Shown one piece after another: positions 1-10,900 of a stretch of DNA of 36,717 nt (within the stretch, counting starts at the first letter, position 1; every line of letters starts with the position of its first letter). The notes beneath the pieces were generated by a model, which worked only from the letters and a program-made list of their open reading frames with translations, was not told the DNA's origin and searched no databases. Location: NCBI RefSeq assembly GCF_001039355.2, contig NW_019775426.1, positions 272,412 to 309,128 of the forward strand, given 5' to 3'. Origin of the DNA: Lingula anatina (Eukaryota > Brachiopoda > Lingulata > Lingulida > Lingulidae). The position numbers and the translations under genes are program-made.

Positions 1-297
1 AAAAAAAAGCAAAACTTCCCTAAAAATGACCCGATCATGCTGATTTTCAAACTTGACCTGCGTATTATACAAATTCATCAGTTCTGTAAGTTTCAAACCA
101 AAAGGTAAAACGGTTTTCCACTTATCGTGTTTACGGTGTTGCATATATGCTGAAAAAAGTGAAAAAACAGCATAACTTCCCTAAAAATGGCCCGATCATG
201 CTGATTTTCGAACTTGACCTGAATATTATGAATATTCATCAGTTCTGTAAGTTTCAAGTCAAAACGTAAAATGGTTTTCCACTTATCGTGTTTACGG
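1..297. repeat. Two-unit tandem repeat, about 161-bp period
   Basis: Two diverged copies of one unit follow each other. The words 'acttccctaaaaatg', 'cccgatcatgctgatttt', 'cttgacctg', 'cagttctgtaagtttcaa' and 'ttccacttatcgtgtttacgg' recur about 161 bp apart. The second unit runs straight into the GGCAAC microsatellite. The block lies downstream of CCNQ exon 3, so it is presumably intronic. It looks like the tail of a dispersed mollusc-type repeat, but I cannot name the family. The short open frame across it is not a gene. Confidence 0.8.
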
Positions 298-308
298 TAA
301 AAGTGCAC

Positions 309-310
309 GC

Positions 311-341
<31 letters not shown>

Positions 342-343
342 GA
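309..343. repeat. GGCAAC hexanucleotide microsatellite
   Basis: About five tandem copies of ggcaac pass into a ggcgacgac stretch. The tract directly abuts the 161-bp tandem repeat and is probably part of the same repeat family. It lies in presumed intron sequence of CCNQ. Confidence 0.85.
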
Positions 344-365
344 CGACAGACGCAGGTGACGGCTA

Positions 366-395
366 TATGTACAGACACATCTGTGTCTGTACATA
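366..395. repeat. Perfect 13-bp hairpin
   Basis: tatgtacagacac at 366-378 is the exact reverse complement of gtgtctgtacata at 383-395, with a 4-base loop. It follows the microsatellite and may be the end of the same repeat. I see no gene in the remaining 396-597. Confidence 0.7.
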
Positions 396-597
396 AAAAT
401 CAACCAGAATATGCTAACTTATATTGGCCATTAATTTAACAACAATGCCTCCTCGTACAATCATTCCACTGATGTAAATAAGGAAGCCTCATCATCTTGC
501 CTTTTGTTGTCAATTAAACCAATGACCCAGACTTTCTACCTAAGCCACTTGGTGGTTAAATAAGTTCTGAACCTGCCTTGAAATTGTGCCTACCCAC

Positions 598-683
598 CTG
601 TAACACACATTTACAACATCTCGCACTTTAAGGTGCTGTTCTTCAACCTTGCCAGCAAGATAGATGGCAGCAGTTGCTATGAG
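598..683 (-). CDS. CCNQ: CCNQ exon 3
   Basis: The acceptor is TTATCTTGTAG, just above 683. The exon encodes LIATAAIYLAGKVEEQHLKV and then RDVVNVCY, ending with two bases before a GTGGGT donor (597-592). AGKVEEQHL is nearly invariant in cyclin Q. This is the last CCNQ exon I can find before the left edge. Confidence 0.93.
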
Positions 684-1535
684 CTACAAGATAATAAAAC
701 CCCACACATAAAATGTAAGGCAAACAACATGTAAAACACAATTAAAAAATTTCAACAAAGATATAACTCTTAAACTACCAAGGAAGACAAATTAATATCA
801 AACAGCTGTTTAAGAAATTTTTGGTCTGTTACATAAAAATAATTATTAAAACAATATCAGGTTTACAAACAGGTAATTAATCAAATAAATAACTGCAGAA
901 ACAAATACTAATACTACATGTAAGCATGCAGATCATCTGAACAGACTATAATACTGAGGATAAACTGTTAAACCTGCTAGCCAGACTAAAACTCAGAGAT
1001 AATTTCTAATTAAGATACATATTATCTAATTAAGATACATATTCACTCACATAAGGGTCATACTCATCCAGACTGCAATTTTGAAAGAACTTATGGTACA
1101 ATATTGAAGCTGTGGCAAGTGTCACCGAACGCAGATGAAGCTTTAGACCTAAAATTTACAAAAGGTTTTACCATTTAACAAAGATTCAAAGAATACTTTT
1201 ATAATACTGTGGACAGCCTTATGTTATATATATTTCTTTTTTTTATGTAACAAGATAATATAAATAAAAAATTTTACCAGGGGAAGATGCCTTTCACAGC
1301 CCCCTTATAACACATTGCTAGCATCTCAGCATTACCATTTATGAAAATTCATCTGTTTATAGTACTACATACTAGTAGAAACTTTTCATCTGGGCATGAA
1401 AGGAAATATTTATCAATCATTCACATCAGAAACCTGATTCCCAATCTTACCACATTCCATTACAAACTGCATAATTTTGAAATGTTTCCGTGCAGTAGCC
1501 TGGTCTGCCTCCAATTCATCTCCACTATTGGCCAT
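598..1535 (-). CDS. CCNQ: Cyclin Q (CCNQ/FAM58A), 5' part of gene, exons 1-3
   Basis: This is the N-terminal part of the CDK10-activating cyclin Q. Three minus-strand exons join in phase: 1535-1451, 1148-1051 and 683-598. They give an 89-residue start that includes MANSGDELEADQ, the helix KHFKIMQFVMECG, then SILYHKFFQNCSLDEYDPY and IYLAGKVEEQHL. Known family: cyclin Q proteins share the YHKFF...YDPYLIA..IYLAGKVEEQHL core of the first cyclin box. Every intron has GT-AG ends and compatible phases (1, 0, then 2). The start codon sits in TACAAAATGG, near the first residues expected for the family. The rest of the cyclin boxes must lie left of the window, because I find no next exon in 1-597. The gene is divergent from POC1. 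Confidence 0.92.
684..1050 (-). other. CCNQ intron 2
   Basis: This is AT-rich intron sequence with a 20-bp direct repeat (tctaattaagatacat, twice, about 1005-1040) close to exon 2. I see no other feature. The next intron upstream (1149-1450) is similarly plain. Confidence 0.7.
1051..1148 (-). CDS. CCNQ: CCNQ exon 2
   Basis: The acceptor AAATTTTAG is at 1157-1149. The exon begins with two bases that complete a Gly codon, then encodes LKLHLRSVTLATASILYHKF and continues to DEYDPY. The donor is GTGAGT (1050-1045), phase 0. YHKFF followed by YDPY is a hallmark of cyclin Q. Confidence 0.92.
1451..1535 (-). CDS. CCNQ: CCNQ exon 1 (start codon)
   Basis: Reading down from ATG at 1535-1533, this exon encodes 28 residues ending ...FVMEC plus one base. 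It ends at 1451, before a GTAAGA donor (1450-1445). The intron phase is 1, and the codon is completed as glycine by exon 2. The N-terminal residues are acidic and poorly conserved, as is usual ahead of the first cyclin-box helix. Confidence 0.88.
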
Positions 1536-2230
1536 TTTGTAGTCTTGAAATTATTGAAAAATCATCGGCGATTTATCTAGAGAAAAATGGATAACCAAGA
1601 ATTTTGATTCATATCTAAATTACAACATAAAAACTGATATGAATAGGGAAGTGATGGACACTAAAATATTTATACAGTAAATGATAGTGAATTTGCTTTA
1701 AAAAGCTTGAAATTGTCATCATAGCCTATGTCGCTGGCCTAGATAGTAGGCATACGTTTTAAACTCTACCATCATATTATTTCATATGATAAGAAATTCC
1801 TTAACTGAACAACAAGAATAAATATGTGATATTTTGAAAATAAAAGACGAAACCATGATCATGTTATCAGAAAAATGAAAGTAAACTAAAAGTAACGTAC
1901 AATTAATACCAAATGCATTACGAAAAAATATAACGCCGGCAAAATAATGCGCAAGGCATGCATTTTCAATACAAACACTTTTATCGAATTTTCAGTTGAA
2001 TACCAAAACATACCATGCTACGTTTGTCCACAGAACAGCGTATTCAACTGAGCAACAAAAGTCGGTATTTCTGCATGGAGGCAGCCATTTTAGGCTGAAA
2101 ACGAGGCCGCGCATGAGCAACAATGCTTTTAACCGCCATCATTTGAAAGGTGGTTTTCTTGACTTACTGTGTTTCCAAGGAAAATAAACAGTGATATCAG
2201 GGTGGAATCTTTGCAGAATTGCCCTCAACG
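1536..2230. promoter_or_regulatory. Bidirectional CCNQ-POC1 promoter region
   Basis: These 695 bp separate the start codons of two divergent genes, so both 5' UTRs and core promoters must lie here or in unseen upstream exons. I see no clear TATA box at an expected distance. The part near POC1 (about 2020-2230) is less AT-rich and carries the X-box candidate at 2171. A short open frame at 1996-2187 has no recognisable product. The promoter role is inferred from gene layout. Confidence 0.6.
2171..2184 (+). promoter_or_regulatory. Candidate RFX X-box upstream of POC1
   Basis: GTTTCCAAGGAAAA fits the RFX consensus RYYNYYATRRNRAC at 12 of 14 positions. It misses the central T and the last C. It ends 46 bp before the POC1 start codon. 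RFX factors drive many ciliary genes, and POC1 is a centriole/cilium gene, so the position is suggestive. A near-match of this length can occur by chance. Confidence 0.35.
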
Positions 2231-2245
2231 ATGGCAACTGTTTTG
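2231..2245 (+). CDS. POC1: POC1 exon 1 (start codon)
   Basis: ATGGCAACTGTTTTG encodes MATVL, followed by a GTAAGT donor. The start is preceded by CTCAACG. It joins in phase 0 to [12 protein letters not shown], which matches the usual POC1 N-terminus, so this short exon is well supported. Confidence 0.85.
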
Positions 2246-5200
2246 GTAAGTAACATGAGCTATAACCATTGCATTTGAAGTGGGCAAATGCCTGTTATAT
2301 GTCCATCAGTGGCACCTCTCTCCATTGGCTTTCTTTGATATTATTGTGTATGAGCAGAGGAGAGGGGAGATCTCATATCATCAAACATCAAAGGTTGCTC
2401 TATCTTGTTACTAGTAATTGAAATAAACATGGGCACTACCTTTGCTTACCTTGAGAGGTAAGTTGAATCCTTCCAACTATATTGGCTGCTTTTGTTGATT
2501 ACTAGTAGTAGTAGTGGTTTTGTCAGATTGGGACCCATCTTAGAAAATTCTTTGGATTTCGTACAAGAATGATGTTGAATTGTCTTACACTTACTCTGTT
2601 TTCTTCAGGAGGATCCCACCCTGGAGCGCCATTTCAAGGGCCACAGGGACACTGTGACCAGTGTGGACTTCAATCCAAATATGAAACAACTAGGTCAGTA
2701 AATAGCACAATATGTTATGGACTCTAGACTATTTGAGTAAAGGTTTCTGTGACTTCTGGCACTCAGAGACTCAAACTCAGTTTAATAATTATATAGTACC
2801 TCTTGCCCATGCCAGTGCTTATCTAGCCTATTACCTTTTTATTGGTTAAAAAAATGAGAAACCATTCTGATATGGTGTATATATACTTTTGTGTCCTTCC
2901 AGCATCGGGTTCCATGGACTCTTGTCTCATGGTGTGGAACTTCAAGCCACAGATGAGAGCATACAGATTTGTAGGACATAAGGTAGGTGCTGTGAATAAG
3001 GTAGGTTCTGTACTGTCCAGAGGATAACAGTCTTATCCAAAGGATAGTGTTATCCATAGGATAGCGCTATGCAGTGTTGATGAATCCTGGCCCTGGAGAT
3101 TTTGTCATTCCCTATGTTAGCAGCTGATATCATAGAATAATGGGAATTATTTTCGTTGATCTCCAATTGTTATGATTATTCTTTTTTCAGTTGCAAAAGA
3201 AAAACAAATCTGGCCTACACTGTCCTGCATGCTCATGCTGACATTTCTCATTGTCCAGTCTGTATATTAATGTGACTGTGTTTAATTTGTGTTCCAGGAT
3301 GCTGTACTTGATGTTTGTTTCTCTCCGTCTGGGCACCTGGTCTCCTCCGCCTCCAGGGATAAGACTGTCAGGCTCTGGATCCCCAGTGTGTAAGTGGAGG
3401 CCACACATCAGGACTTCCCTAGTCTATTTTATAGAACAATTAAAAACAACATCTACTGTCAGGACCTGCCTACTCTATTTCATATAGCAATTAAATGCCA
3501 CATCTTGCTTCTAGATAATATTGTCCATTTTAACTTTGATAACAGGATAAAAGTTGCCTTTGTTAATAATTTTTATGGGTTCTACTCAAACGTATTTTAC
3601 AAAAGTCTTTCTGAACAGTTATATATAGCAATGTTGACATCTACACTATATTAATGTCATAGGACCCATGTGAGATGAGGACCTTCTAGTATTTGAATGT
3701 TATGTCCGTATGTATCATTACAGTTACTGAAAATGAAAACTGAAATTTCTTGCTAACATATTGTGTTATTGCATGTTTATTTCCTCCTGTCCACATTCTG
3801 TTTAATCATTGTGAGTTAATCAAATTCCCAGCTTGTTTTTTCTCAATATAAATAATATCAAGACCCACATTGCCTTCTAGGAAAGGAGAGTCTACAGTTT
3901 TCAAGGCACACACAGCCACAGTGAGGAGCGTGGACTTCTCTAGTGATGGCCAGTCTCTTTGTACAGCCTCAGATGATAAAACAGTCAAGGTAAAGGGGGG
4001 CTTGGGTAGCGCTAGCACTCGCCAATTTAGCCAAATGCTAAAACTGACTTAATTTGGCTAAACAAAAAGGGTGATTTGGCTAAGCGAAAAAAAATTGCTA
4101 GCGCTACCCCAGGGGGTGTCTGTATAGGAGTGGTTTGAGGAGGGGGTGGGGGGAGTGTTTAACTATATAAATTTTGTAACTTTTTTTTCATAAAAGCTGA
4201 ATACCGCGATGTTTGATTGTTTCAGAAATTAAGAAAAAAAAAGAGGTTTACAACTTGTACTGAGTAATTCGTGAATTTTCAATGTTGAAAATTAAATTAA
4301 AGACTTGCTAAGCATTTGGTTCAATATAATAATAGCATAAAGAGCTTAGAAATTACTTTTCTTTACTTTGAGATAAGATGTGTAAGTTTTTTATTTTTGA
4401 TTGACTGTTGATTTTATTTATTTTCCAGGTGTGGACTGTTCACAGGCAGAAGTTCTTGTTTTCATTGAACCAGCACATGAATTGGGTCAGATGTGCAAGG
4501 TAATTGTGATCTCACACAACACAATCTTTCCTCTCACCTAACACAATCTCTGTCTCATCTTGCTTTTCTCCACATACTACAGTCTTGCTGCAGATTATCA
4601 TTTCTGTTATTCTATTTTAGGTCGTTATCAGGAAAAATACACTTTAAAATTAGATCTTCTCTGGGATAGTATATGGGGCATCTTGATCACCCTTCCATCA
4701 AAATTTCTGCACAGAATTCGACTTTCAACTGCACACCTTCTTAAATCATGAAAAGGTATAAAATTGGAATGAGTAAAAGTATGTTTTTAATACACTGCAC
4801 TCTACTACGTTCCAGTGTGTTTTACAATGACCCTTTTGTTAACCCTGTAGATGCTTTCACATCCCAGCTCCTGTATGAGGGTTTGAAAGCTAGCAAACAA
4901 ACAATATTTTTGACTGCCAGACCAGGAACTTTGCCCCTGTTTTAACCCTACAGTGCTTAGTGCCAAATAAGTAAATGGCCAGTACTGGTATGCCTCCAGA
5001 GGTAGTCGAACACATCCTATTTTAGAGACCTACACTGAAGAAGGCCATCCATTCGGTATTATTTGGTATTCAGTGAGTGCGGTATTAAATATATGAATAA
5101 TTCACCATCTTTTTGCTTTAATATTTGGTTTCTTTGCTGGCAGGTTCTCCCCAGACGGCAGGCTCATAGTGTCTGGCAGTGACGACAAAACAGTCAAATT

Positions 5201-7899
5201 ATGGGACAGGACCAGCAAGGAATGCGTACACACCTTCTTTGAACATGGGGGGTGAGTATGGCTAGAAGGTGGAGACATGAGGATTTTCTGGATATATTTA
5301 TTTATCCTATTACGTTTGTCTGTTTTTTTTTTTTTTTTTTCAGAATTTATATATTATAGAGTCAATATTTTTATGGAATTTTAAAAAATATTTGTTTTAT
5401 TATTATTTCTTTTAAATATTTCTATTTGCAAGTTGATATTGAAGAGTCATGTAATTGATAGTCAGCACCTTTCTCACATTATGCAGTCTTTTGTTAGTCC
5501 ATGTTAGGAGCCCAGTTAGCTTGCTACAAAGCACCAAAGCATAACCTCATTCTCTTCACCAAAAAACTCAAAGACCTGTCTCCTGAATACCAATGACTTC
5601 CCATCACATGGGTTCTTGGCTTAATCTCTGTTTCCAATACACAGGTAGTTAAATGTCATCTTGGTCATCAGCTTGGTTGTGTTTCATTAATGCTTGGTAT
5701 TAAGTTCGACAAATATACAGGCATTTGCGTGTGGAAACAGTGGGTGAGGGGCAGGGAAGGACTCATTTTGTCCCTTGTTCCTTAACTTTGGAAGATCCCT
5801 CTGCTCTTTTTCCTTTTCCCCACCCCACCCCAAAAAAAGAAATTGAGACAAAACCAAGCCATTTGCCACCCCTAGGCCCTGCAGGAAATTGTAATGAAAC
5901 TGTTCTCCTCTGCCAGAATTCTCTGTGCTCAACCCCCCACCCTCCTCCCCACCTTGTGCCTAAGCCAAATTCTGCTTCTGCCCAGGTACACCATACTTCT
6001 TGTAGTTGAGCCAATAGTGTGTAGTTTTATCAAAAGCAAGTAGTTCAAGTGACTGTGTGTTAACAAAGCTGTCTTTCTTGTCACAAGGATGAGTGGTAGT
6101 CTAACCAAGGAGTCATGTATGAAGCTCCTTGGTCTTACTGATCATGATTGTCTGCTCCATAGGATCACATTACTTGTCGGCTAGGATAACAATTTTACTT
6201 TAATGTCCAGAACATTTTGGAGAGATTGATTATTGTAAATGAATCCCTTTTTATCAAGACTGAACCTTGGGTTGTGGTTTAGGTAAATATGTAGACAAAA
6301 TGAAACAACACTTGACTTTTTAAAGAATAAAATATCTTTATTTTCTGAATGATTCACAGTATTTAGCAAGGCCATCTCAGGAATTTGACTCTTTTTTGTT
6401 CAAGTAGTTTAATTTTGATCACACTTTGTAGAGTACAATCAGCACCCTGTAAATGAAAAAGTAATTAAATAACCTAAGATAAAACTTCACAAGACGTCAC
6501 TTCTTACTGCTGCTGAACAAGGAACAAGGCTTGTAATTTTAACATTTTCATATTTTCAACCAAATACTATAAAACAGACACTCAGCCACAAGAGATTCAA
6601 TATTACACAGTAAATGTAAGCAGTGTAGTAAGTATTTATATTTCATATATAGGTAAGATATGATTGTGCTTATACGCAATAATCTTCAGATTTCAGGTTA
6701 TAATCAAAAGCAGTAGCATGGTCTACTTCACCAGTGGAATGCTAGCATATAACTTTATACCAAAGCAATAGAACATATTATAACATAATTATCCTGGCTA
6801 GTTACATTTTTACCAGAAGCTGACCCCCCATCCCCCCTCCTTATAGATCTGCTTGCATGCGGTGCTTGCATTTTTGAGAGTTTTTTGAAAGATTCACTTT
6901 CATCTGTATACAAACTACATGGTTGCTGGTATTGTGTTATAGCAGTGAGGAGTTCAGTAAATAAATACCTATCACAATTACCTTTATGATGAGCCTTAAT
7001 AAATGTGAGATATATATTTTAGGTCTCTCTGTCTAATCTTAAGAGATAAGTCTGGAATCACACGATTAACTAGCCCAAGTTTCTGATCCGATTCGACCAG
7101 TGCCTACATTTTCAAATTTATATATAAGCCACATTGAAAATTGAGTTATTGGCAGGAATAGGATCTAAGGTTTGGGATTATTACTTTATATAACTCCGCG
7201 TACATTGATAATAAGCATAACTGTAAAATAAATGATTCATTCCTTGCTAATATTATTAATATAACTATAGTGATAAATCCCCATTTACAGAATGTGTGCA
7301 GTTGAATTCCTTTGATAACTTGGTTTAAAACTTAGATAAAAATAAAGAGCTTTGAACTGCGTAAAAATATGGATTATATATTAAATAATTATTGATATAT
7401 TGATAATGTTAGTGTCAGCAAAAGTGAACAACAATAATGATTTCACATAATTATAATGATCTCGTCAGTGTAAGTAATGTGGTAATTAACAAGGAAAAAA
7501 GTAACGAAAAAGCTATATATACAAATGTAAAGCATACATATCTAACACACCTCCAGTCACTATGGCCGAGTGGAGAATTCTAGTCTTTATCAACATCTAT
7601 ACAGATATGTTAGTTATTTACTTATTTGTGTATACCAGTGTACTGATGTGGAGAGATATCTTGTAAGTTAGGCGTCCATTTGTTGAATATTTGTGTAAGT
7701 TCTTAGACAGTGACTAAGCTACCTTTTACATTTACAGTTGAGACGAAAGCTTGCCGGGGGAAAAAGAACTGTCACCTGTTGCCATTTAAATCTGACGAAG
7801 TTTATAATGATAGTCTTGCTGTCAAAATGATATATGTATATAATAATAATAACTGTATAAAAAGTTGCAATTTGAGCTTCCCCAGTGGTCAAACAATAT

Positions 7900-7950
<51 letters not shown>

Positions 7951-10900
7951 ATATTGATATGTCAGTTGATTGTTTTACTGTAAAGTTAGAGATACTCATA
8001 ATACTGCCGTATGGTAAGTTACTGCTGTGGTGAGTTTTAAGCTGAAGTGAGGCATATATATTATATTATATTTATTAAGAAGGTGACGCCAAGCGCTCTA
8101 TGCATGATCCCCTACCAGGCTGAATAAGCACAAGTCTATTTACACTCTTAAAGCTCGACACCAGTTTTGTTTGCTGTGGTCCCACTAAAGTGGATCTCGT
8201 TTTCCCTACTTGGGTAAAAAATGGCGCATTTCCGCTCTTGTTAAGATGGCTTGACTTAGTACACCTGGTCTAACATGGGACATATATGACTTCTATGTTA
8301 AGTGGCCAGTCTGGTGGTCCTGGGTTGCCCCACCCATCAGCATTATCACTGAGAGAGGAAAGTTAGTGCTGTTAGATTGCCAAGTAATAATCACAAAGTC
8401 TGCTGAAATAGTATGAACCCAAATTGAGCCGTCATCACTTGACTTGAAATGCGGCTTTTGTTTGCTCAGCCCACAGCTAATGTGTTATACCCTATTAAAA
8501 GTATTGTTTCCCTCCCCTCCCCCACCTTGACTTCCTTTCAGGGGATATTATGTGACAAAGCCCCAAATTGCCTTTTGATTTGTCTTCTGTTTTCATGATA
8601 CAGCAGCTTGTTTTTTTCCCCTTTCCTTTGGCTACTTATTATGCTGTACACTAGCAATAAGACACTTGAATTTTGTGAATGGTTCAAGCTTTATTTAAAC
8701 CAAGCATCGGTGGAGCGTGAATTCCCAGTAAGGCATATAAACCACTTCTTCTTGTTTCTTATACAATTCCAATAAAGTCAACATGCCAAGGGATAAACTG
8801 ATTAAATTTTTTGGTCAGCCATAAAAGAGCTTTAAACTACACCGTCACGTTTTTGGTCGTAAGTGCAGTTTTTGTGAAGTGCTGAAAGAAATTAAACTTG
8901 TTTATTAAGGGAGGGACATGCTTTGTCATAATTGTCTTATTTTGTATTCCTTCAAACAAAAAAAAAAGACTGCTTGCTTTTATCCTTACTCTCAGGGTGG
9001 GGCTTAACAACAGATTATGCAAAGCAACAGCTGTACAGTGGTCTCAAAAAACAGGTCACATATCTTTATGGCTGTCCTTTTTTTCCCCTCCAGGATTTCA
9101 ATACCAGTGACCTCATGTTGGTGGCGTGGTCTTTTACCATTACTCATAACTCTCTAGGTCACGCCCCACAATATTTATCTTTTGAGAAATTGGATATCAT
9201 ATAGAGCCTTGATGCTTGCTTGATGGCATTTATCCTGTCATTTTCTTTTCTTCTACAAAGTTCAAAACTCTCCCGTTAACACCCTTTTTTTGTAATATAG
9301 TAAGTTCGTGACTTTTAACTTTGATATATATTTGGGGGTGTGTGTGATTATAAAGGGTGTGAAGGGAAGGCCATTTTTTATTATTATTGCCAATAACTTT
9401 AAATAACCAACTGAAGGTGAAGAAAATGGGAACTATTTGATCATTTTCTTTTAGTTCTTCACTCCTATTTTTTCAGCTGTATGATTTCAGCAACTTGATT
9501 GAGGTAAAAATAAAAAATTTAAACCACAATATTTTCATGACTGTATGTCACTTTTCTCTACCTTCTTGCTTAATCCAGCATAAACTTTGTAAAACTGAAA
9601 GGTTGAAATTTCACCAAAAAAAAAAAGAGTTTCAAATACTTAACATTTTCTTCCGGTGATTTAGATAATCTTAACAGCATATTTGCATGTGCTAGATTGA
9701 ATCTAAACCCTCACTTCAATATCATTATAAGGTAGAGAATTATATATTAAAGCAGGGATGTGATCAATTAGAAAATTACCTAATTTCTGTGGATTTTATT
9801 CAGATCCAGCTCAATCCTTGCTGGAACTGGTTTATAATAAATCTAAATTAATGTCTTAATTTTCAGACTTAAAATTTAGTGATTAAGAGGAGGAATACCT
9901 GCGCAAGTGGTTTGTTAGTTGCATTGTTAAGCCTAATTGGTGTTATATATGATATTTTATATTTGTATGGGTAAGATATATTAATTTCTTCTCATGACCT
10001 ATCTCTGGTTACCTTATTTACAAATCTTTCATTGCACTTTCCTAACAATAAACATAACTGTGAAAAACCATAACTGATTGATTAATATTCTATACAAATT
10101 GCTTCATAAAGTGTGACAAAGGCATGTATAACTATTATGTTAATATTATAGTCCAGCCAACATATTTTGGCATCTTAACTGGATTTAACCATTTGAAAAT
10201 GCCATCTCACCTATTGTCTGGCAGTTTTTTTAACCCCGTTAACTTCCTTGTTGATTTTCATAATGTCTTTTGGCTTTCTTCCTCCACTATGTATGCCATC
10301 TTAAGAATATGCTTCTGATGTCAGTCAACCAACTGAACAAATGAACTGGAAGTATTGACTTTCACAGTTAAGAGAAATCCATAGGAATCAATTTGCCCTC
10401 AGTCACCATTTACTGCGATGGGCTCGGAGGACTCTCCGTTAATCATGTACCACTGGCTGGTCTTGGGTCTCTTTCATTTCTCCTGCGCTGATATCTACGG
10501 TGCTGTAGGCCCCATCGCTGGAGCTGAAGAAGCTCGTTCTCATCTCGGGGTCACTGTTGGGACTGCTGGGAATGTTGGTGCGGAACGCTACCCCTGGCGG
10601 TGTGCGTGGGGGGCTTGGGGGCACCACCACCGGTGCGTCTGGAATGTCCTGGTGGACTTCAGCACTTGTTGTGTCAGTGCCATTGGTGGACGGAGGTGGA
10701 GGTGGCGTCTGTACTCGCTTGTTCTTTTTCTCGACGGTGGCGTACAGGTCCTCAGGGGAGGTGCCGCTTTCTTTTGTCGATTTCCTATCCCGATGAGGGT
10801 GGAAAGAGTCAGGTCTGATCTCCGTCGGGTACTCTTCGAAATAAACGGGTCTTCCGTCTATCCAATAATGACCCTCTGGGACTGGGGACCGTTGACGATG

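Noticed and set aside
5725-6014. Frames of about 80-94 codons on both strands in intron 7
   Set aside because: They come from a Pro/Gly-rich translation of a pyrimidine-rich tract that is open on both strands, with no conserved motif.
7710-8033. 107-codon frame across the AT repeat
   Set aside because: It exists only because the microsatellite has no stop in that frame (YIYIYI) and lacks any other coding sign.
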